Shown piece after piece: positions 1 through 9,837 of a DNA stretch of 64,000 nucleotides. Made by a program: the position numbers and the translations under genes. The notes under the pieces were generated by a model. That model searched no databases, had not been told where the DNA came from, and saw only the letters and a program-made list of their open reading frames with translations. Source of the DNA: Geobacteraceae bacterium (GTDB lineage Bacteria; Desulfobacterota; Desulfuromonadia; Geobacterales; Pseudopelobacteraceae); contig JADKKR010000007.1 in the NCBI GenBank assembly GCA_016720395.1, positions 124,001 through 188,000 of the forward strand, read 5' to 3'. Position 1 is the first letter of the stretch, and each line of letters begins with the position of its first letter.

Positions 1-651
1 TGCGGCCTGTGCATCGGCCTTGATAGTCTTGTGCTTTTCCTGAAAGCCCTTCAGATCACTTTCAGCATTCTTCAAATCAACCTTGGCTTTTTCCAGCCGT
101 TTTTCCAGAAATAACCGTTCGCTGCCCGCCTTGCTCACATAAAGCTGTATGCTGCGTTTAATCGTTTCATCCACAAAAGTATTGGCAAGCAGAGCAGCTT
201 TCTGGGGATCTTTGCTGTTAGCGGCAACGGAAATAATGCCGTCCTTGCCGAGTACAATCTTGACAGAGCCTTTAGCCCTTCTGATGGCCGACTCGACGCT
301 TTTTACCTTGTATTCCTTTTGCAGGTCAAGGCGTTTGACGACCGCATCAGCCACGGTGCGGCTCTTGAGAATGGACAGATACAGCTCGCCGGAGCCGCTC
401 ATTCCTCCAAGACCCTGCAAGGGACTGGCCTGAACCAGCAGAGATGCAAAGGCGCTCAGGGGTGATTCTCTTTGCGGAGGGTAGAATGTGCTGGTTGCGG
501 TATAGACATTTTTCATGGCCAACGACAAACCGGCCGAAAGAATAAAAACCGTAGCACAGATTTTGACAATCAGCATCTTACGTCTTGCGATCACCAGCAA
601 GAGCGGGAGCAGATTGATCTCATTTTCTTCAGAGTGTGGTTCTTCGATCAT
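1..651 (-). CDS. Wzz/chain-length determinant protein (partial, C-terminus outside window)
   Basis: The 217 visible residues begin MIEEPHSEENEINLLPLLL. They show a short cytoplasmic start, a transmembrane segment at about residues 27-46, and then the periplasmic Wzz fold with an alpha-helical, charged stretch (about 170-217) that is probably coiled coil. This layout is that of polysaccharide co-polymerases, which set chain length in Wzx/Wzy-dependent polysaccharide synthesis at the inner membrane. The ATG lies 9 bases after the stop of the upstream SLBB export gene and is preceded by a GGGAGG ribosome-binding site, so the two are translated from one message. The reading frame is open to base 1, so the second membrane helix and any C-terminal kinase domain cannot be seen. 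The family call is firm; the exact subfamily is not. Confidence 0.85.
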   Translation of the reverse strand, partial: MIEEPHSEENEINLLPLLLVIARRKMLIVKICATVFILSAGLSLAMKNVYTATSTFYPPQRESPLSAFASLLVQASPLQGLGGMSGSGELYLSILKSRTVADAVVKRLDLQKEYKVKSVESAIRRAKGSVKIVLGKDGIISVAANSKDPQKAALLANTFVDETIKRSIQLYVSKAGSERLFLEKRLEKAKVDLKNAESDLKGFQEKHKTIKADAQAA

Positions 652-660
652 GCCCTCCCC

Positions 661-3201
661 CTATCTCAAGCCGAGCAGAACCGTGCCGGCGGTCAGTGCA
701 ACCTGCGATATGATGGTTGTAATATCCTTGATCTCCCGCAGCCAGGCGATCCGCTCGATCTTCTGCGGCACCACCAGGGCATCTCCCGGTTCGAGCATGT
801 GTGAGGAAAAGCTCCCGATGTTCCAGCGACGGGATTCATCGCTCCAGTGCAGACCGAAGGACGATTGCTGACGACTGAATACCGTCCCGTCTGTCTTGAG
901 AATGTACATCTCTGATATTTCCGCCTCGTTGGTTACCCCCCCGGCCAACCGCAGGCAGCTGTCGACATCGGAGTTCTCGGGCAGATATACCAGCGAAACC
1001 GGATTGAACACCTGGCCCATTACATTGATCACGCTTGGCCGTACCGGGATCGAAAGATAATCGCCCGCTTCCAGCGTCAGGTCATAATCACTTTTCCGAA
1101 ACTCCTCCAGAGGTTTGAGCTTGATAACCACCCGCCCTTCAGCTTTCAAGCCCTTCATGCGCTGGATGCCCTTCATGACAGCATCCAGCGACGCCTTGGT
1201 CGCCTCCAGTTCATCCTTGGAAGTAGCCACAGATGACAGGGCCGCCTGTTTCTGCAGGACCTCTTTTTCCGCCTTGGCAGCAACCTCTTCAAGCCGCTTC
1301 TGCTGGTCCTGGCGCACTGACTGGCGCAGGAATTTCGCACCGCGCAGATATGCCTTATCGGTATAGCCGCCCGCACGGGCAATCACCGAGCTCAGTTTTT
1401 CACCACGGGCAATTGAATAGATCCCCGGAAAACGGACTTCGCCATCCAGAGTGATGAGTTTATTGGAGGCATCGAACCATTCCGTAACGCCGCGAACGAT
1501 CAGGACGTCATCGGCCTGAAGCGGCAGGTTATGCTGCGCATCACCGGCCATCGCCTTTCCCAGATTCAGCTGAAGGCGCTTTGACTCGGCCTTGTCTCCG
1601 GAAATGATAATCCGCGAGAGTTCGGCCTCCTCGAAATAGGCATTGCGACGGGGGCTACCGGCAGCGGTCACCAGATCCCGGACCGTCATTCCCTGCTTAT
1701 AATCGAAGGTCCCCGGCTTCACGACGGCACCGTTGATAGAAACCCTCGGTTTTTCAACCATCTCCCAGCGGGAGAAGATTTTTACCGTATCCTGTTCCTG
1801 AAGAACAATATTGTCCTGTTCAACTCCGGCCAGAGCCCGGCGCAGATTGACGGTCAAAAGCTCGCGGCGGTAATCCGGCGGCATCAGCCTGGTTATCTCG
1901 GCCACCTCGAGATAGGATTCCGGCAGCAACGCATCGGTGGAAGGGATCAGGTCCTTCAGGCGCATGCCCGATCTGAACTCGAACTCGCCGGGACGCAGGA
2001 CGTTCCCCTTCAGGCTCACGATCTGCCTGGTGGCGGCCTGCACAGGGGAGACCTTGATCATGTCGCGGTCCTGCATGACGATTTTCGGCAGCTTGTCTTC
2101 CAGATTGCCCGAATCGATGGGTATATCCTGGACAATCCTGGCCCGGTTTTCAACCAGGCGCTCCAGCTGCATCCGCCCGGTATAGCCGCTGGCAGTGACG
2201 CCACCCGCCATCTTGAGCGCCTGGAACAGGGTCATCGGTCCGTTCATTTCATAGATTGCCGGACGGCGCACCTCACCGGCCACCGCAACCACCGGACCGA
2301 TTACCGGGACAAAAATGGTATCGCCGTTCTGCAGTCGAAGATCCTTGCTGCGGTCACCGGTCAGAAACAGGTCATACAGGTCGACATCGGCCACTGTCTT
2401 GCCGTCTCTATTGACACGGATACTGCGCAGCGTCCCGTTTTTGGCAGGCCCGCCCGCCGCCCCGAGGGCATTGACAACCGTAGCCAGTGAGCTCACCTGA
2501 TAGCTGCCGGGGGTTTCCACCTCTCCTACGACAAAGACCTGGATCGTTCTCAGCCTGGCCAGGGTCAGCGTCATCTGGTAGTTTTTAAAGTATCGTCCCA
2601 GAGTGCGATTGATTGCCTCCCGGGCGCTCGCCAGGCTCATCCCCCAGACATAGACATTACCAGCCTTGGGGATCGAGACTTCTCCATTACGGTCCACCTG
2701 GACTTCAAAACGGCCATCCATAGACCCCCATACGGACAACATCAGGCGGTCGCCCGGCCCGACCTGGTAGTCATCCCCCACCGGCAGGGCTCCCATCACC
2801 GCCTGCAGCTGCGTGCTGTTTTTGAAGAAATCATACCCGAACTGCTTGAAGTTCCTTGATACGGACTCCAGCTGCTGCGAATCCTGCAGGGTAATGCCCT
2901 TTCTGGCAAAGGAGAGCTCCAGGGCGGAGGGGGGCTGCGGGGCTTGCGGCGGTTGTACCCTGATCGTACCTTCGACCCTTCTCAGCAGGGGATCATCTTC
3001 AGGCGATGACGATGAAAGTTCACGATTCTTCTTTTCCAGCAAAAGCTTCTGCAGTTCGGCATCACTGTCCGGCGATGAATACGAACCTGAAGCCCGTCTG
3101 TCATCGAGGGTCCTCGCTTCGCCTGAACCCGCAAGAGTTGCGGCCGACGCTGTACCGGCACATAGCGCCAGCAGCATGACTATTGTAAGAAAACGCATCA
3201 T
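661..3201 (-). CDS. Outer-membrane polysaccharide export protein, Wza/SLBB family
   Basis: An 846-residue protein with a signal peptide (MMRFLTIVMLLALCAGTASA). A polysaccharide-export domain at about residues 140-220 (DYQVGPGDRLMLSVWG) is followed by several SLBB domains, each recognisable by a V.GEV..PG.Y-like strand, and a predicted C-terminal hydrophobic stretch (ISQVALTAGTVLLGL). It should form the outer-membrane exit channel for the polysaccharide. It is about twice as long as E. coli Wza and carries an extra helical, Lys/Glu-rich segment near residues 650-710, as is common in Geobacter-type proteins. I chose the ATG at 3201 because AAGGAG lies 10 bases upstream and the signal peptide starts there; a longer frame upstream to 3246 has no ribosome site. 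Confidence 0.88.
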   Translation of the reverse strand: MMRFLTIVMLLALCAGTASAATLAGSGEARTLDDRRASGSYSSPDSDAELQKLLLEKKNRELSSSSPEDDPLLRRVEGTIRVQPPQAPQPPSALELSFARKGITLQDSQQLESVSRNFKQFGYDFFKNSTQLQAVMGALPVGDDYQVGPGDRLMLSVWGSMDGRFEVQVDRNGEVSIPKAGNVYVWGMSLASAREAINRTLGRYFKNYQMTLTLARLRTIQVFVVGEVETPGSYQVSSLATVVNALGAAGGPAKNGTLRSIRVNRDGKTVADVDLYDLFLTGDRSKDLRLQNGDTIFVPVIGPVVAVAGEVRRPAIYEMNGPMTLFQALKMAGGVTASGYTGRMQLERLVENRARIVQDIPIDSGNLEDKLPKIVMQDRDMIKVSPVQAATRQIVSLKGNVLRPGEFEFRSGMRLKDLIPSTDALLPESYLEVAEITRLMPPDYRRELLTVNLRRALAGVEQDNIVLQEQDTVKIFSRWEMVEKPRVSINGAVVKPGTFDYKQGMTVRDLVTAAGSPRRNAYFEEAELSRIIISGDKAESKRLQLNLGKAMAGDAQHNLPLQADDVLIVRGVTEWFDASNKLITLDGEVRFPGIYSIARGEKLSSVIARAGGYTDKAYLRGAKFLRQSVRQDQQKRLEEVAAKAEKEVLQKQAALSSVATSKDELEATKASLDAVMKGIQRMKGLKAEGRVVIKLKPLEEFRKSDYDLTLEAGDYLSIPVRPSVINVMGQVFNPVSLVYLPENSDVDSCLRLAGGVTNEAEISEMYILKTDGTVFSRQQSSFGLHWSDESRRWNIGSFSSHMLEPGDALVVPQKIERIAWLREIKDITTIISQVALTAGTVLLGLR

Positions 3202-3267
3202 AGTACAAAAACTCCTTGTTTCCGGGTACGCGATTATGAAAAACAATACAGAAAATACCCTGCCCGG

Positions 3268-5223
3268 TCAATATCGATAGCGCAGTTCAAACAGTACCAG
3301 CTGGTTTGTCCGACTGACACCTTCCACCAGGTTCATGTTGGTAACTTTTTCGATACCATACAGCAGCTTGCCGTCAACATCACCATGGAGCGGCAGCTGC
3401 CAGGAAATCCGGCCGGCATCTTTATGCTCCATGGCCTGCAGAGTGCCATTGACCGGATCGTAATTGCCGGCACTATCTACCTTCACCCGCCCCTCCTGGC
3501 CCCGGTCGGTATGGTAGTACTCCAGTGCCGCAACATTGCGGGCAGAAAATGAGTGGCTGTAACGGACATAGAAATCCTGCGTGCCGCCCCCGCCCTGTGA
3601 ATGACCCGGAGGCATGTTATTATTCGTATAGCCGCGAGGGAATTTGCCGTCCGTATACAACGTTATGCCACCCCAGAAGAACTCGAAGCGTAGATCGTCA
3701 CGACAGGAGGACGTCAGACAGGGGACATAGATACCTGCCAGATAACTCTCCACGATTGGCCAGAACGTCGCCGAATCCTCACCGACATATTCGCCGTATA
3801 CCTCGGTGTTGCGCAGCCAGGGGATACGAAAGCGAAGATCGATGCCGGCAATCGAGTTACTGTGATTGGTGTTTCCACCACCAAATATCTCGTCCTGGAG
3901 GGTGGTCGATCCGGAAAAACCGGGTCCGCCCTGCTGGCGAACGAAGTTGATGCCATACTCGAACCAGTTGTAAGGTTTCACCGCCAGCTTGACACCAATA
4001 AAATAAGGTTGGCGATAATCAGAGGTGCCCGCATCGGTTTCGTCAAACCGTGACACGACAAGGGCATATTTAACATCTCCAATCCAGCGTTTCACCCAGG
4101 CCACATCCAGCGGTTCCGGGCTTGAGAGCTTTATCTGATCGAAATTCTGGGCGTTGCTGGACCGGTTCCAGCACACCGGTAACCATGTCGCTCACATATG
4201 CCTCGCCGCCCCAGCGCAGTTCACCGTTACTGCCGCTGCGGTAGACAAGCCCGTTGTTATTTTCAACCAGCGGGGTGCCCTCGGTCCCGGATGTATACAA
4301 CAGACCGGAGTTCGTGAGATTTCCGCCGATAAAGCCAAAAGCAGGTTTGGCACTTATATAACCGGGCCGACGATAGTTTCTCGGCTCACCATCCAGATAG
4401 ACGTAACTCGTCCGCAGGGAGGAAACCGGGTTGTAGTCGAACAACGGAGGATTTTTGTCAGGATTCTCCCGAAGATACACTTCGCGCGGCACCGCCTCGC
4501 GGGTCCTCTTGATCAACTGCATGGCGAAGGCCGGTGCAGCAGTATCCTGTGCAGCACTGTTCTTTGTCGCCTCCAGAACGAGTCGGGCAGCCTCAGCCTT
4601 TGAATAGGGGCGCAGCCCCCTGATATCAGAGGTAATCAATCCCATACCGGCCAGTTTTTCAAGGTAGCCGTAGACCGGACTGCCCAGGGGGATATTGGCA
4701 GAGGAGACGGTTCGCCGGGGTGCAGCCTGTTTTCCGTCGACCGCTGCATACATTTCGAGGTTCTCCCGCTGAAAAGCTTCGGGTGGCAGCAGTTCGCGGG
4801 TTTTCGTCACCAGGTCCCTGGCTGTGGCCAGTTTGGCCGGGTCCGGTTTTTGCGGGGGGATGAACCGCAACAACGACGCAGACCAGGCCGGTTCGGCTTT
4901 TTCCTGCGCTGCAATACTGCTGTCCGCTTCAAGGACCAGACGTGCAGCATAGCTGGTGCTGAACGGCCTGCTGCCCTTGACATCACGGGAGATCAAGCCG
5001 AAGCCGGCCAGTTTTTCCAGATAGTCATATACCGGGCTGTCGAGCGGCACGAGCGCCTTTGCAGATGATCCGGTAGTATCCGGGGAAGTCGCGGGGTTTG
5101 CATCTGCCGGTCTGCACACACAAGGATAACCAGCAACAGTATCAAGCCCAGGACGGTCGCAATCTTCCTTGCCCGTCCGGCATCACCCCGACCGGGAGTG
5201 AATTCATTCTTTAGCACTGACAT
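3268..5223 (-). pseudogene. Capsule-assembly Wzi-like outer-membrane protein, disrupted by two frameshifts
   Basis: Three reading frames together make one Wzi-like protein. Frame 1 (start ATG 5223, GAGG upstream) gives MSVLKNEFTPGRG and a hydrophobic signal segment ending LLLVILVC. It then shifts at a (TG)4 tract at about 5112-5120 into a second frame that starts RPADANPATSP. That frame contains two SLH-like repeats of the form SPVY.YLEKLAG.GLI.D..G.RP (near 5050 and 4680) and the beginning of the beta-barrel. It shifts again in a CCC run near 4150 into the third frame, which runs to FELRYRY at 3268, a typical outer-membrane C-terminus ending in an aromatic residue. Removing one TG and one C restores a single frame. 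The intact family helps hold polysaccharide at the outer membrane. Either the gene is dead, it is slippage-variable, or there are sequencing errors. Confidence 0.75.
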
Positions 5224-5257
5224 GAGCCTCGATCTTTTCCTTTCACAGAAAGCACAA

Positions 5258-6697
5258 TCATATAATCCGGGACGGCGCTCGCTCATCTCGCACCTGTCCC
5301 GCCGCCAGGACCACCCAGATAGTCCTGCAGATCAGCTTGATATCCAGCCACAGCGACCATTGTTCGATATATGCAATGTCCAGCCGCGCTACTTCGTCAA
5401 AATCCTGGATTTTATTCCGGCCGCTCACCTGCCACAGTCCGGTAATCCCGGGTTTGATGCAGATCCGCTTTCGATGCCAGTTCTGATAGGCTTCGACCTC
5501 GTCCGGTGTCGGCGGCCGCGTACCGACCAGGCTCATCTCTCCCGACAGCACATTCCAGAACTGGGGCAGTTCATCCATGCTCGTCTTACGGAGAAACCGG
5601 CCGACCCTGGTAATCCGGGGGTCGTCCTTGACCTTGAACATGGCCCCCTGCATCTCGTTCCGATCCATGAGATCCTTTTTATGCTCCTCGGCATCGACAC
5701 GCATGGAGCGGAATTTCCAGCAGGTGAAGCTGCGTCCGTTTTCCCCGACACGTTTCTGACTGAAAAAGAGCGGGCCCGATGATTCGAGCTTGATCGCCAG
5801 CGCGATAAAAGGAAACAGAAGAGCCGTGATGACAAGGCCGACCACGGCGCCCAGAATATCCAGGCAGCGCTTCAGGAAAAGCTGTCCGGCGTCGAAGGCT
5901 TTGCAGTGGTAGGTCAGGATGGGGATGTCGTTATGGAACATCGTGAGTTCCTTGCGCGCAGCAGGCACGTCGTACAGATCTATCACCATGCGCACGACGA
6001 CCCCCATCTCCTGGAGTACCGACAGAGAATTATCGACAAGCGCAAGGGACTCCCGCGGGAGAGAAAAAATCACCTCGTCAATCATATTCCGCTTGCAGAT
6101 ATCGATAAGCTCGTCGAAACCACCCAGTCGGGGGCAGTCGGGAATGCCGGGCTCATCACCACTGGCCGGCGGACCAACGATGCCGGCGATGACCAGTCCC
6201 CAGTCGGCATGTTCCATGATGATGTGCGCAAACTTGGCCGCCCGCTCACCGGAACCGACGATCAGGATATGCCTGCTGTTGTATCCCCTGCGGCGGAGAT
6301 AGCGGAGCAGCAGTTTTACCAGCCCCTTTGCGGCTGCCATCAGTACCAGGGAACAGGCGAAGAATGTCACCATGTAGATCCTGCTGAACTCTCCCGAATG
6401 CAGGAGAAACGCACAGGACGTCGTAATGATGCCGCCGATCAGGTGAACTTTGAGAAGGTCCATAACAAGGCTGGCAAACGACTTGGTACGCATGGAGTCA
6501 TAAATTCCGAAATAACCCAGCAGGAACAGCATCACCGGGAGGACAACCACCAGTATCCAGGTGTAATCAAGGAATTCTGCCAGCCGCCTTGAAAAACTCT
6601 GCACCAGTTCATACGACAGCACCAGCGCCACAATTATCATGGCGCCGTCAATCGTTATTGAAATTCTGTTCAGTAATTTTGCCTGCTGTTTAAGCAT
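5258..6697 (-). CDS. Polyprenyl-phosphate sugar phosphotransferase (WbaP/EpsE type), initiates repeat-unit synthesis
   Basis: 479 residues. Four N-terminal membrane helices (about 10-115) and a Rossmann-like central part (HILIVGSGERAAKF, about 140-240) are followed by a fifth membrane segment (about 283-305). The C-terminal catalytic bacterial sugar transferase domain contains KFRSM, DELPQFWNVLSGEMSLVG and RP, and GITGLWQVSGR. It transfers a hexose-1-phosphate from a nucleotide sugar to undecaprenyl phosphate on the cytoplasmic face, the first step of the locus product. Its ATG overlaps the stop of the preceding glycosyltransferase by 8 bases, and 34 bases separate it from the Wzi-like gene, consistent with one operon. 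The donor sugar (glucose or galactose) cannot be decided from sequence. Confidence 0.93.
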   Translation of the reverse strand: MLKQQAKLLNRISITIDGAMIIVALVLSYELVQSFSRRLAEFLDYTWILVVVLPVMLFLLGYFGIYDSMRTKSFASLVMDLLKVHLIGGIITTSCAFLLHSGEFSRIYMVTFFACSLVLMAAAKGLVKLLLRYLRRRGYNSRHILIVGSGERAAKFAHIIMEHADWGLVIAGIVGPPASGDEPGIPDCPRLGGFDELIDICKRNMIDEVIFSLPRESLALVDNSLSVLQEMGVVVRMVIDLYDVPAARKELTMFHNDIPILTYHCKAFDAGQLFLKRCLDILGAVVGLVITALLFPFIALAIKLESSGPLFFSQKRVGENGRSFTCWKFRSMRVDAEEHKKDLMDRNEMQGAMFKVKDDPRITRVGRFLRKTSMDELPQFWNVLSGEMSLVGTRPPTPDEVEAYQNWHRKRICIKPGITGLWQVSGRNKIQDFDEVARLDIAYIEQWSLWLDIKLICRTIWVVLAAGQVRDERAPSRII

Positions 6698-7928
6698 GTG
6701 AACTGCCGCCGGATAAATTTACCAGTGAATTTTCAAACGTTGTCAGCACGTTTTCCCTGTCCCACTGCTCCACACAGATGGACCGTGCTGCAGCCCCAAG
6801 TCTGCCGCGCAGGTCGGCGCTGCCCGCCAGCATCTGCAGAGCGTCCGCAAGGCCCCGGGCATCTCCGGGTTTCGTGACAATACCGCACCGGCTGACGACA
6901 CAGCCCAGTTCGGAGCCTGCGTCTGCCGTAGCAACGACAGGCCGGCCACTGGCCAGCATGCCGAGCAGCTTGGATGGCATCACCAGACAGGCAACATCCG
7001 GACGTTGCGGAAGCACATGGATGTCAGCCAGGTTAAGCAGTTCGTTCAGGCGCTCTGCCGGCTGAAGCGGGGTGAAGCGGATATGGCCGAGCCCTCCCGC
7101 CGAAACCTCGAGCCGTTTCCGGGCAGCGCCGTCTCCGCTCAGGACAAAACATATCCTGCTGTCGTGCGCCAGGATTCTGGCAGCATCCACGACAACTTCC
7201 AGACCCTGTTTTTCTCCCATATTGCCGGAATACAGGACAACAATCGCATCGCGGTCAATCCCCCATTCAGCCCGCAACGGATTGAGCGACTGCAACGGGT
7301 AGATAGTAGCAGAGTCGACCCAGTTAGGAAAAATATGAGAAAAATCAATAGGTACACCTTTTTGGCGGACATTGTCAAGCATGCTGGCTGATATGGTCGA
7401 CACCCGATCGAAGCGTTTCATAATCAAGCGCTCAGCGGCACTGATCATCCGCTTCAGCAGACCGGAGCGGACAAGACCGAGAGAAAAGGCGGCATCAATT
7501 TCCAGGTCCTGGATATGGAGCCAGGCACGGGAGCCTGCCAAGCGGGCAGCGACCAACGCCGCGGGTGTACAGAAAAAGGCCGGTTCGAGCACGAACACGG
7601 CCTGCGGTCGCCATGAAACAGAAGATGCAATAACAACGGGGAGACTGCTGAATGCAAAAGAGAGCAGGTGGAGGATACGTCGGATGCCTGACTGGCGGGA
7701 GGGCACCCAGAGCGGGCAGCGCAGGACGGTGACACCGTTCAGCATTTCCCGGGAATAGCGCCGCGCTGAATAGCCTTCCGCAATACGCCAGGAGGGGTAG
7801 TACGGTGGGGCGCAAACGACCCGTACCTCGTGGCCGCGGGTCACCAGCCATTCCGCCATCTCGCCGGAATACTTGCCGATACCGGTCAGTTCGGGGGCGT
7901 AGTTGATGCCATAGATCAGGATGCGCAC
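6690..7928 (-). CDS. Glycosyltransferase family 4, WcaI-like
   Basis: 412 residues of a GT-B fold enzyme. The N-terminal half starts VRILIYGINYAPELTGIGKYS, the opening typical of WcaI-like transferases. The C-terminal half carries YSGNMGEKQGLE and the nucleotide-sugar binding region MPSKLLGMLASGRPV. It adds one sugar to the lipid-linked repeat unit in the cytoplasm; donor and acceptor are unknown. I chose GTG at 7928, one base past the TGA of the upstream GT2 gene. A longer frame starting at 7982 would overlap that gene by 53 bases and has no conserved residues. The ribosome site is weak (CGGAA), which suggests translational coupling. Confidence 0.88.
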   Translation of the reverse strand: MRILIYGINYAPELTGIGKYSGEMAEWLVTRGHEVRVVCAPPYYPSWRIAEGYSARRYSREMLNGVTVLRCPLWVPSRQSGIRRILHLLSFAFSSLPVVIASSVSWRPQAVFVLEPAFFCTPAALVAARLAGSRAWLHIQDLEIDAAFSLGLVRSGLLKRMISAAERLIMKRFDRVSTISASMLDNVRQKGVPIDFSHIFPNWVDSATIYPLQSLNPLRAEWGIDRDAIVVLYSGNMGEKQGLEVVVDAARILAHDSRICFVLSGDGAARKRLEVSAGGLGHIRFTPLQPAERLNELLNLADIHVLPQRPDVACLVMPSKLLGMLASGRPVVATADAGSELGCVVSRCGIVTKPGDARGLADALQMLAGSADLRGRLGAAARSICVEQWDRENVLTTFENSLVNLSGGSSHA

Positions 7929-7929
7929 T

Positions 7930-8760
7930 TCATTCCGTTTTTCTCTGATCACACGCACAATATTCACGTGTTTTGAGTACAATCATGTATTCGTATATCG
8001 ATTGTAGAATTGAGTAGGTCAATCCAGCCTTCCCATCAAGAAAACCGAATTTTGCAACATACAATAATATAAATTTACACAATGGTCGTGCCGGTAACCT
8101 GTAAAACAGCTCTTTCTGATGAAATCTTCTTATACTGAAGTCACGCTCAAAGAAGGCCTTTAAAATAGAAAAATCCGGGTTCTTCCTGCGATTTTCGATA
8201 ATTTGCTGTGCCTCAAAGGCACTGTAAGAGTTATGACGATCCAGCCACTGGCCAATCCCCTTGCTGAAAGGGAAGTGGTCCAGATAACCTTCGACCTGCC
8301 CCACGGGCCCGTCTGCAATAGACACGGGGTTTACCAATCGCTCATAACGCATTTTATGCGGTCTGAACAGTCTCATATAATACGGTGAAGCCTGGACATG
8401 ACGTAACCATTGTCCCAGAAAGAAATCCCTGCGCTGCACACGAAACGCGACATTATCTCCGGCGCTCTTGACTGTTTCCTGAATTGTGCGAGCCAGCTCT
8501 GGTGTCATACGCTCGTCTGCATCTATGTAAAAGACCCACGGGTGCTTGAAGCTGATGTTTTGCAAGCCCCAGTTTTGATGAGCAGCCCAGTTATCAAAAA
8601 CTCGCCTGGTAACCGTGGCACCAGCTTCCTCTGCAATTTCTATTGTCTTATCCGTACTGAACGAATCAAACACCTGAATATCATCGCTCCAGGCCACAGA
8701 CTTAAGGCAGTCCGGGAGATCCTGCTGTTCGTTTTTTGTTAAAATAAGTATTGATATCAT
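7930..8760 (-). CDS. Glycosyltransferase family 2 (WaaE/KdtX-like)
   Basis: 276 residues. The sequence opens with the GT-A nucleotide-binding strand (ISILILTKNEQQDLPDCLKS), followed by DSFSTDKTIEIAEEAG and the metal-binding acidic motif YIDADERM near residue 80. The C-terminal region (GYLDHFPFSKGIGQWLDRHN) is typical of the heptosyl/glucosyltransferase-like group related to lipopolysaccharide core enzymes. It probably elongates the exopolysaccharide repeat unit. The gene is followed immediately by the WcaI-like gene. The DNA here begins to be more AT-rich than the flanking glycosyl genes, as often seen in transferred polysaccharide loci. Confidence 0.87.
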   Translation of the reverse strand: MISILILTKNEQQDLPDCLKSVAWSDDIQVFDSFSTDKTIEIAEEAGATVTRRVFDNWAAHQNWGLQNISFKHPWVFYIDADERMTPELARTIQETVKSAGDNVAFRVQRRDFFLGQWLRHVQASPYYMRLFRPHKMRYERLVNPVSIADGPVGQVEGYLDHFPFSKGIGQWLDRHNSYSAFEAQQIIENRRKNPDFSILKAFFERDFSIRRFHQKELFYRLPARPLCKFILLYVAKFGFLDGKAGLTYSILQSIYEYMIVLKTREYCACDQRKTE

Positions 8761-8800
8761 GGTGTAATTCAGCTCGATGTCAGGAAATTAGATGATTGTT

Positions 8801-9733
8801 TCAGCATTTTCTTGCAAGTAAAAACATTTGAGTACCTTCAAGATTATCGTGTCCCTGACATTGTACCCATAGCTTATTCAACAGAAAACGGAGCCGGAAT
8901 AATTTGTAGGTTCCGTGCACTTCAAATTCAAGCATTTCTGACAAGTTGAAAGAATCTTTTAACGATTTTTCCCTACCGAGAACCCTTTGAGAAAAATGTT
9001 TCAAGAGAAACTCCCAGGGGGTATACGAAAATCGCTTTACTATATCGAAACCTGTCTCAGTGACAATTCGCTCAAACGTACGTGCCCCGAAATGACTGAC
9101 ATGAGTATGCGGTATCCATTTTGGAAAACCTGCACCCATTGACTTCACCAGATCACTATCAAAATTGTCCGTCATTATAAGCAGATAACCATCCTTTTTC
9201 AGTACGTCTCGTAACTCATTTAAAAATAAACGCGGTTCAGGAATGTGTTCCAACACTTCAAACGATGCCACAATATCAAACGATTCCTCAGGGAAACCGA
9301 TCGTATTAAGTGGCGCATCATGAATTTCCAGACCCAACCGGTCCCGGCCGTATTCTGCTTCCTGCTTAGAGAGCTCAACACCTGTTGCCTGGAGATTTGA
9401 ACCATTTACTATTTTATTCAAGAAAAACCCGTAACCTGTTCCAACATCCAAAAGTCGACCGGGCGTGGAGAGATCAAGCATCTTCGATAGTACCCGAAAA
9501 TTTATTTCTGCATTGACTCGCTGCCCCTGGAGTTGTCGCAAACTCCCGAATCCATCGACATAATACTTAGACAACACCTCACGGGACATTAAGCGGGATG
9601 AAAACATAAAATTACAGTCCTGACAGCAAACTACAGGGATATCAGGGAAATCGATATGTTTTTCAGAATTAATGGAACCGCAGAGAGGGCATTTACCACG
9701 CTCGATAAAATCTGACGATTTAACTAAAGACAT
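8801..9733 (-). CDS. SAM-dependent methyltransferase with N-terminal zinc ribbon
   Basis: About 310 residues. An N-terminal CPLCG...CCQDC zinc-ribbon-like module (residues about 15-45) precedes a class I methyltransferase domain with motif I LLDVGTGYGFFL (about 95-106) and the post-II region SFEVLEHIPEP. This pairing is common in polysaccharide loci, where such enzymes methylate sugars or terminate chains, but the acceptor cannot be inferred. I prefer the ATG at 9733 with AGGG about 10 bases upstream; a GTG at 9742 is possible. The gene is AT-rich, unlike the core genes of the window. Confidence 0.82.
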   Translation of the reverse strand: MSLVKSSDFIERGKCPLCGSINSEKHIDFPDIPVVCCQDCNFMFSSRLMSREVLSKYYVDGFGSLRQLQGQRVNAEINFRVLSKMLDLSTPGRLLDVGTGYGFFLNKIVNGSNLQATGVELSKQEAEYGRDRLGLEIHDAPLNTIGFPEESFDIVASFEVLEHIPEPRLFLNELRDVLKKDGYLLIMTDNFDSDLVKSMGAGFPKWIPHTHVSHFGARTFERIVTETGFDIVKRFSYTPWEFLLKHFSQRVLGREKSLKDSFNLSEMLEFEVHGTYKLFRLRFLLNKLWVQCQGHDNLEGTQMFLLARKC

Positions 9734-9837
9734 TTTCCCCACATCCCTATCTGAATAAACCGCGTTGATTCTTATCGGTTACAAGTTACATTTTCTTATT
9801 CTTATTTTCTTAACCGGTTTAGCACCCCAATCAAAGG

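Noticed and set aside
4070..5119. Separate gene starting at GTG 5119 for the middle part of the Wzi-like protein
   Set aside because: It would lack the signal peptide, which is present in the adjacent frame and joins exactly by removal of one TG.
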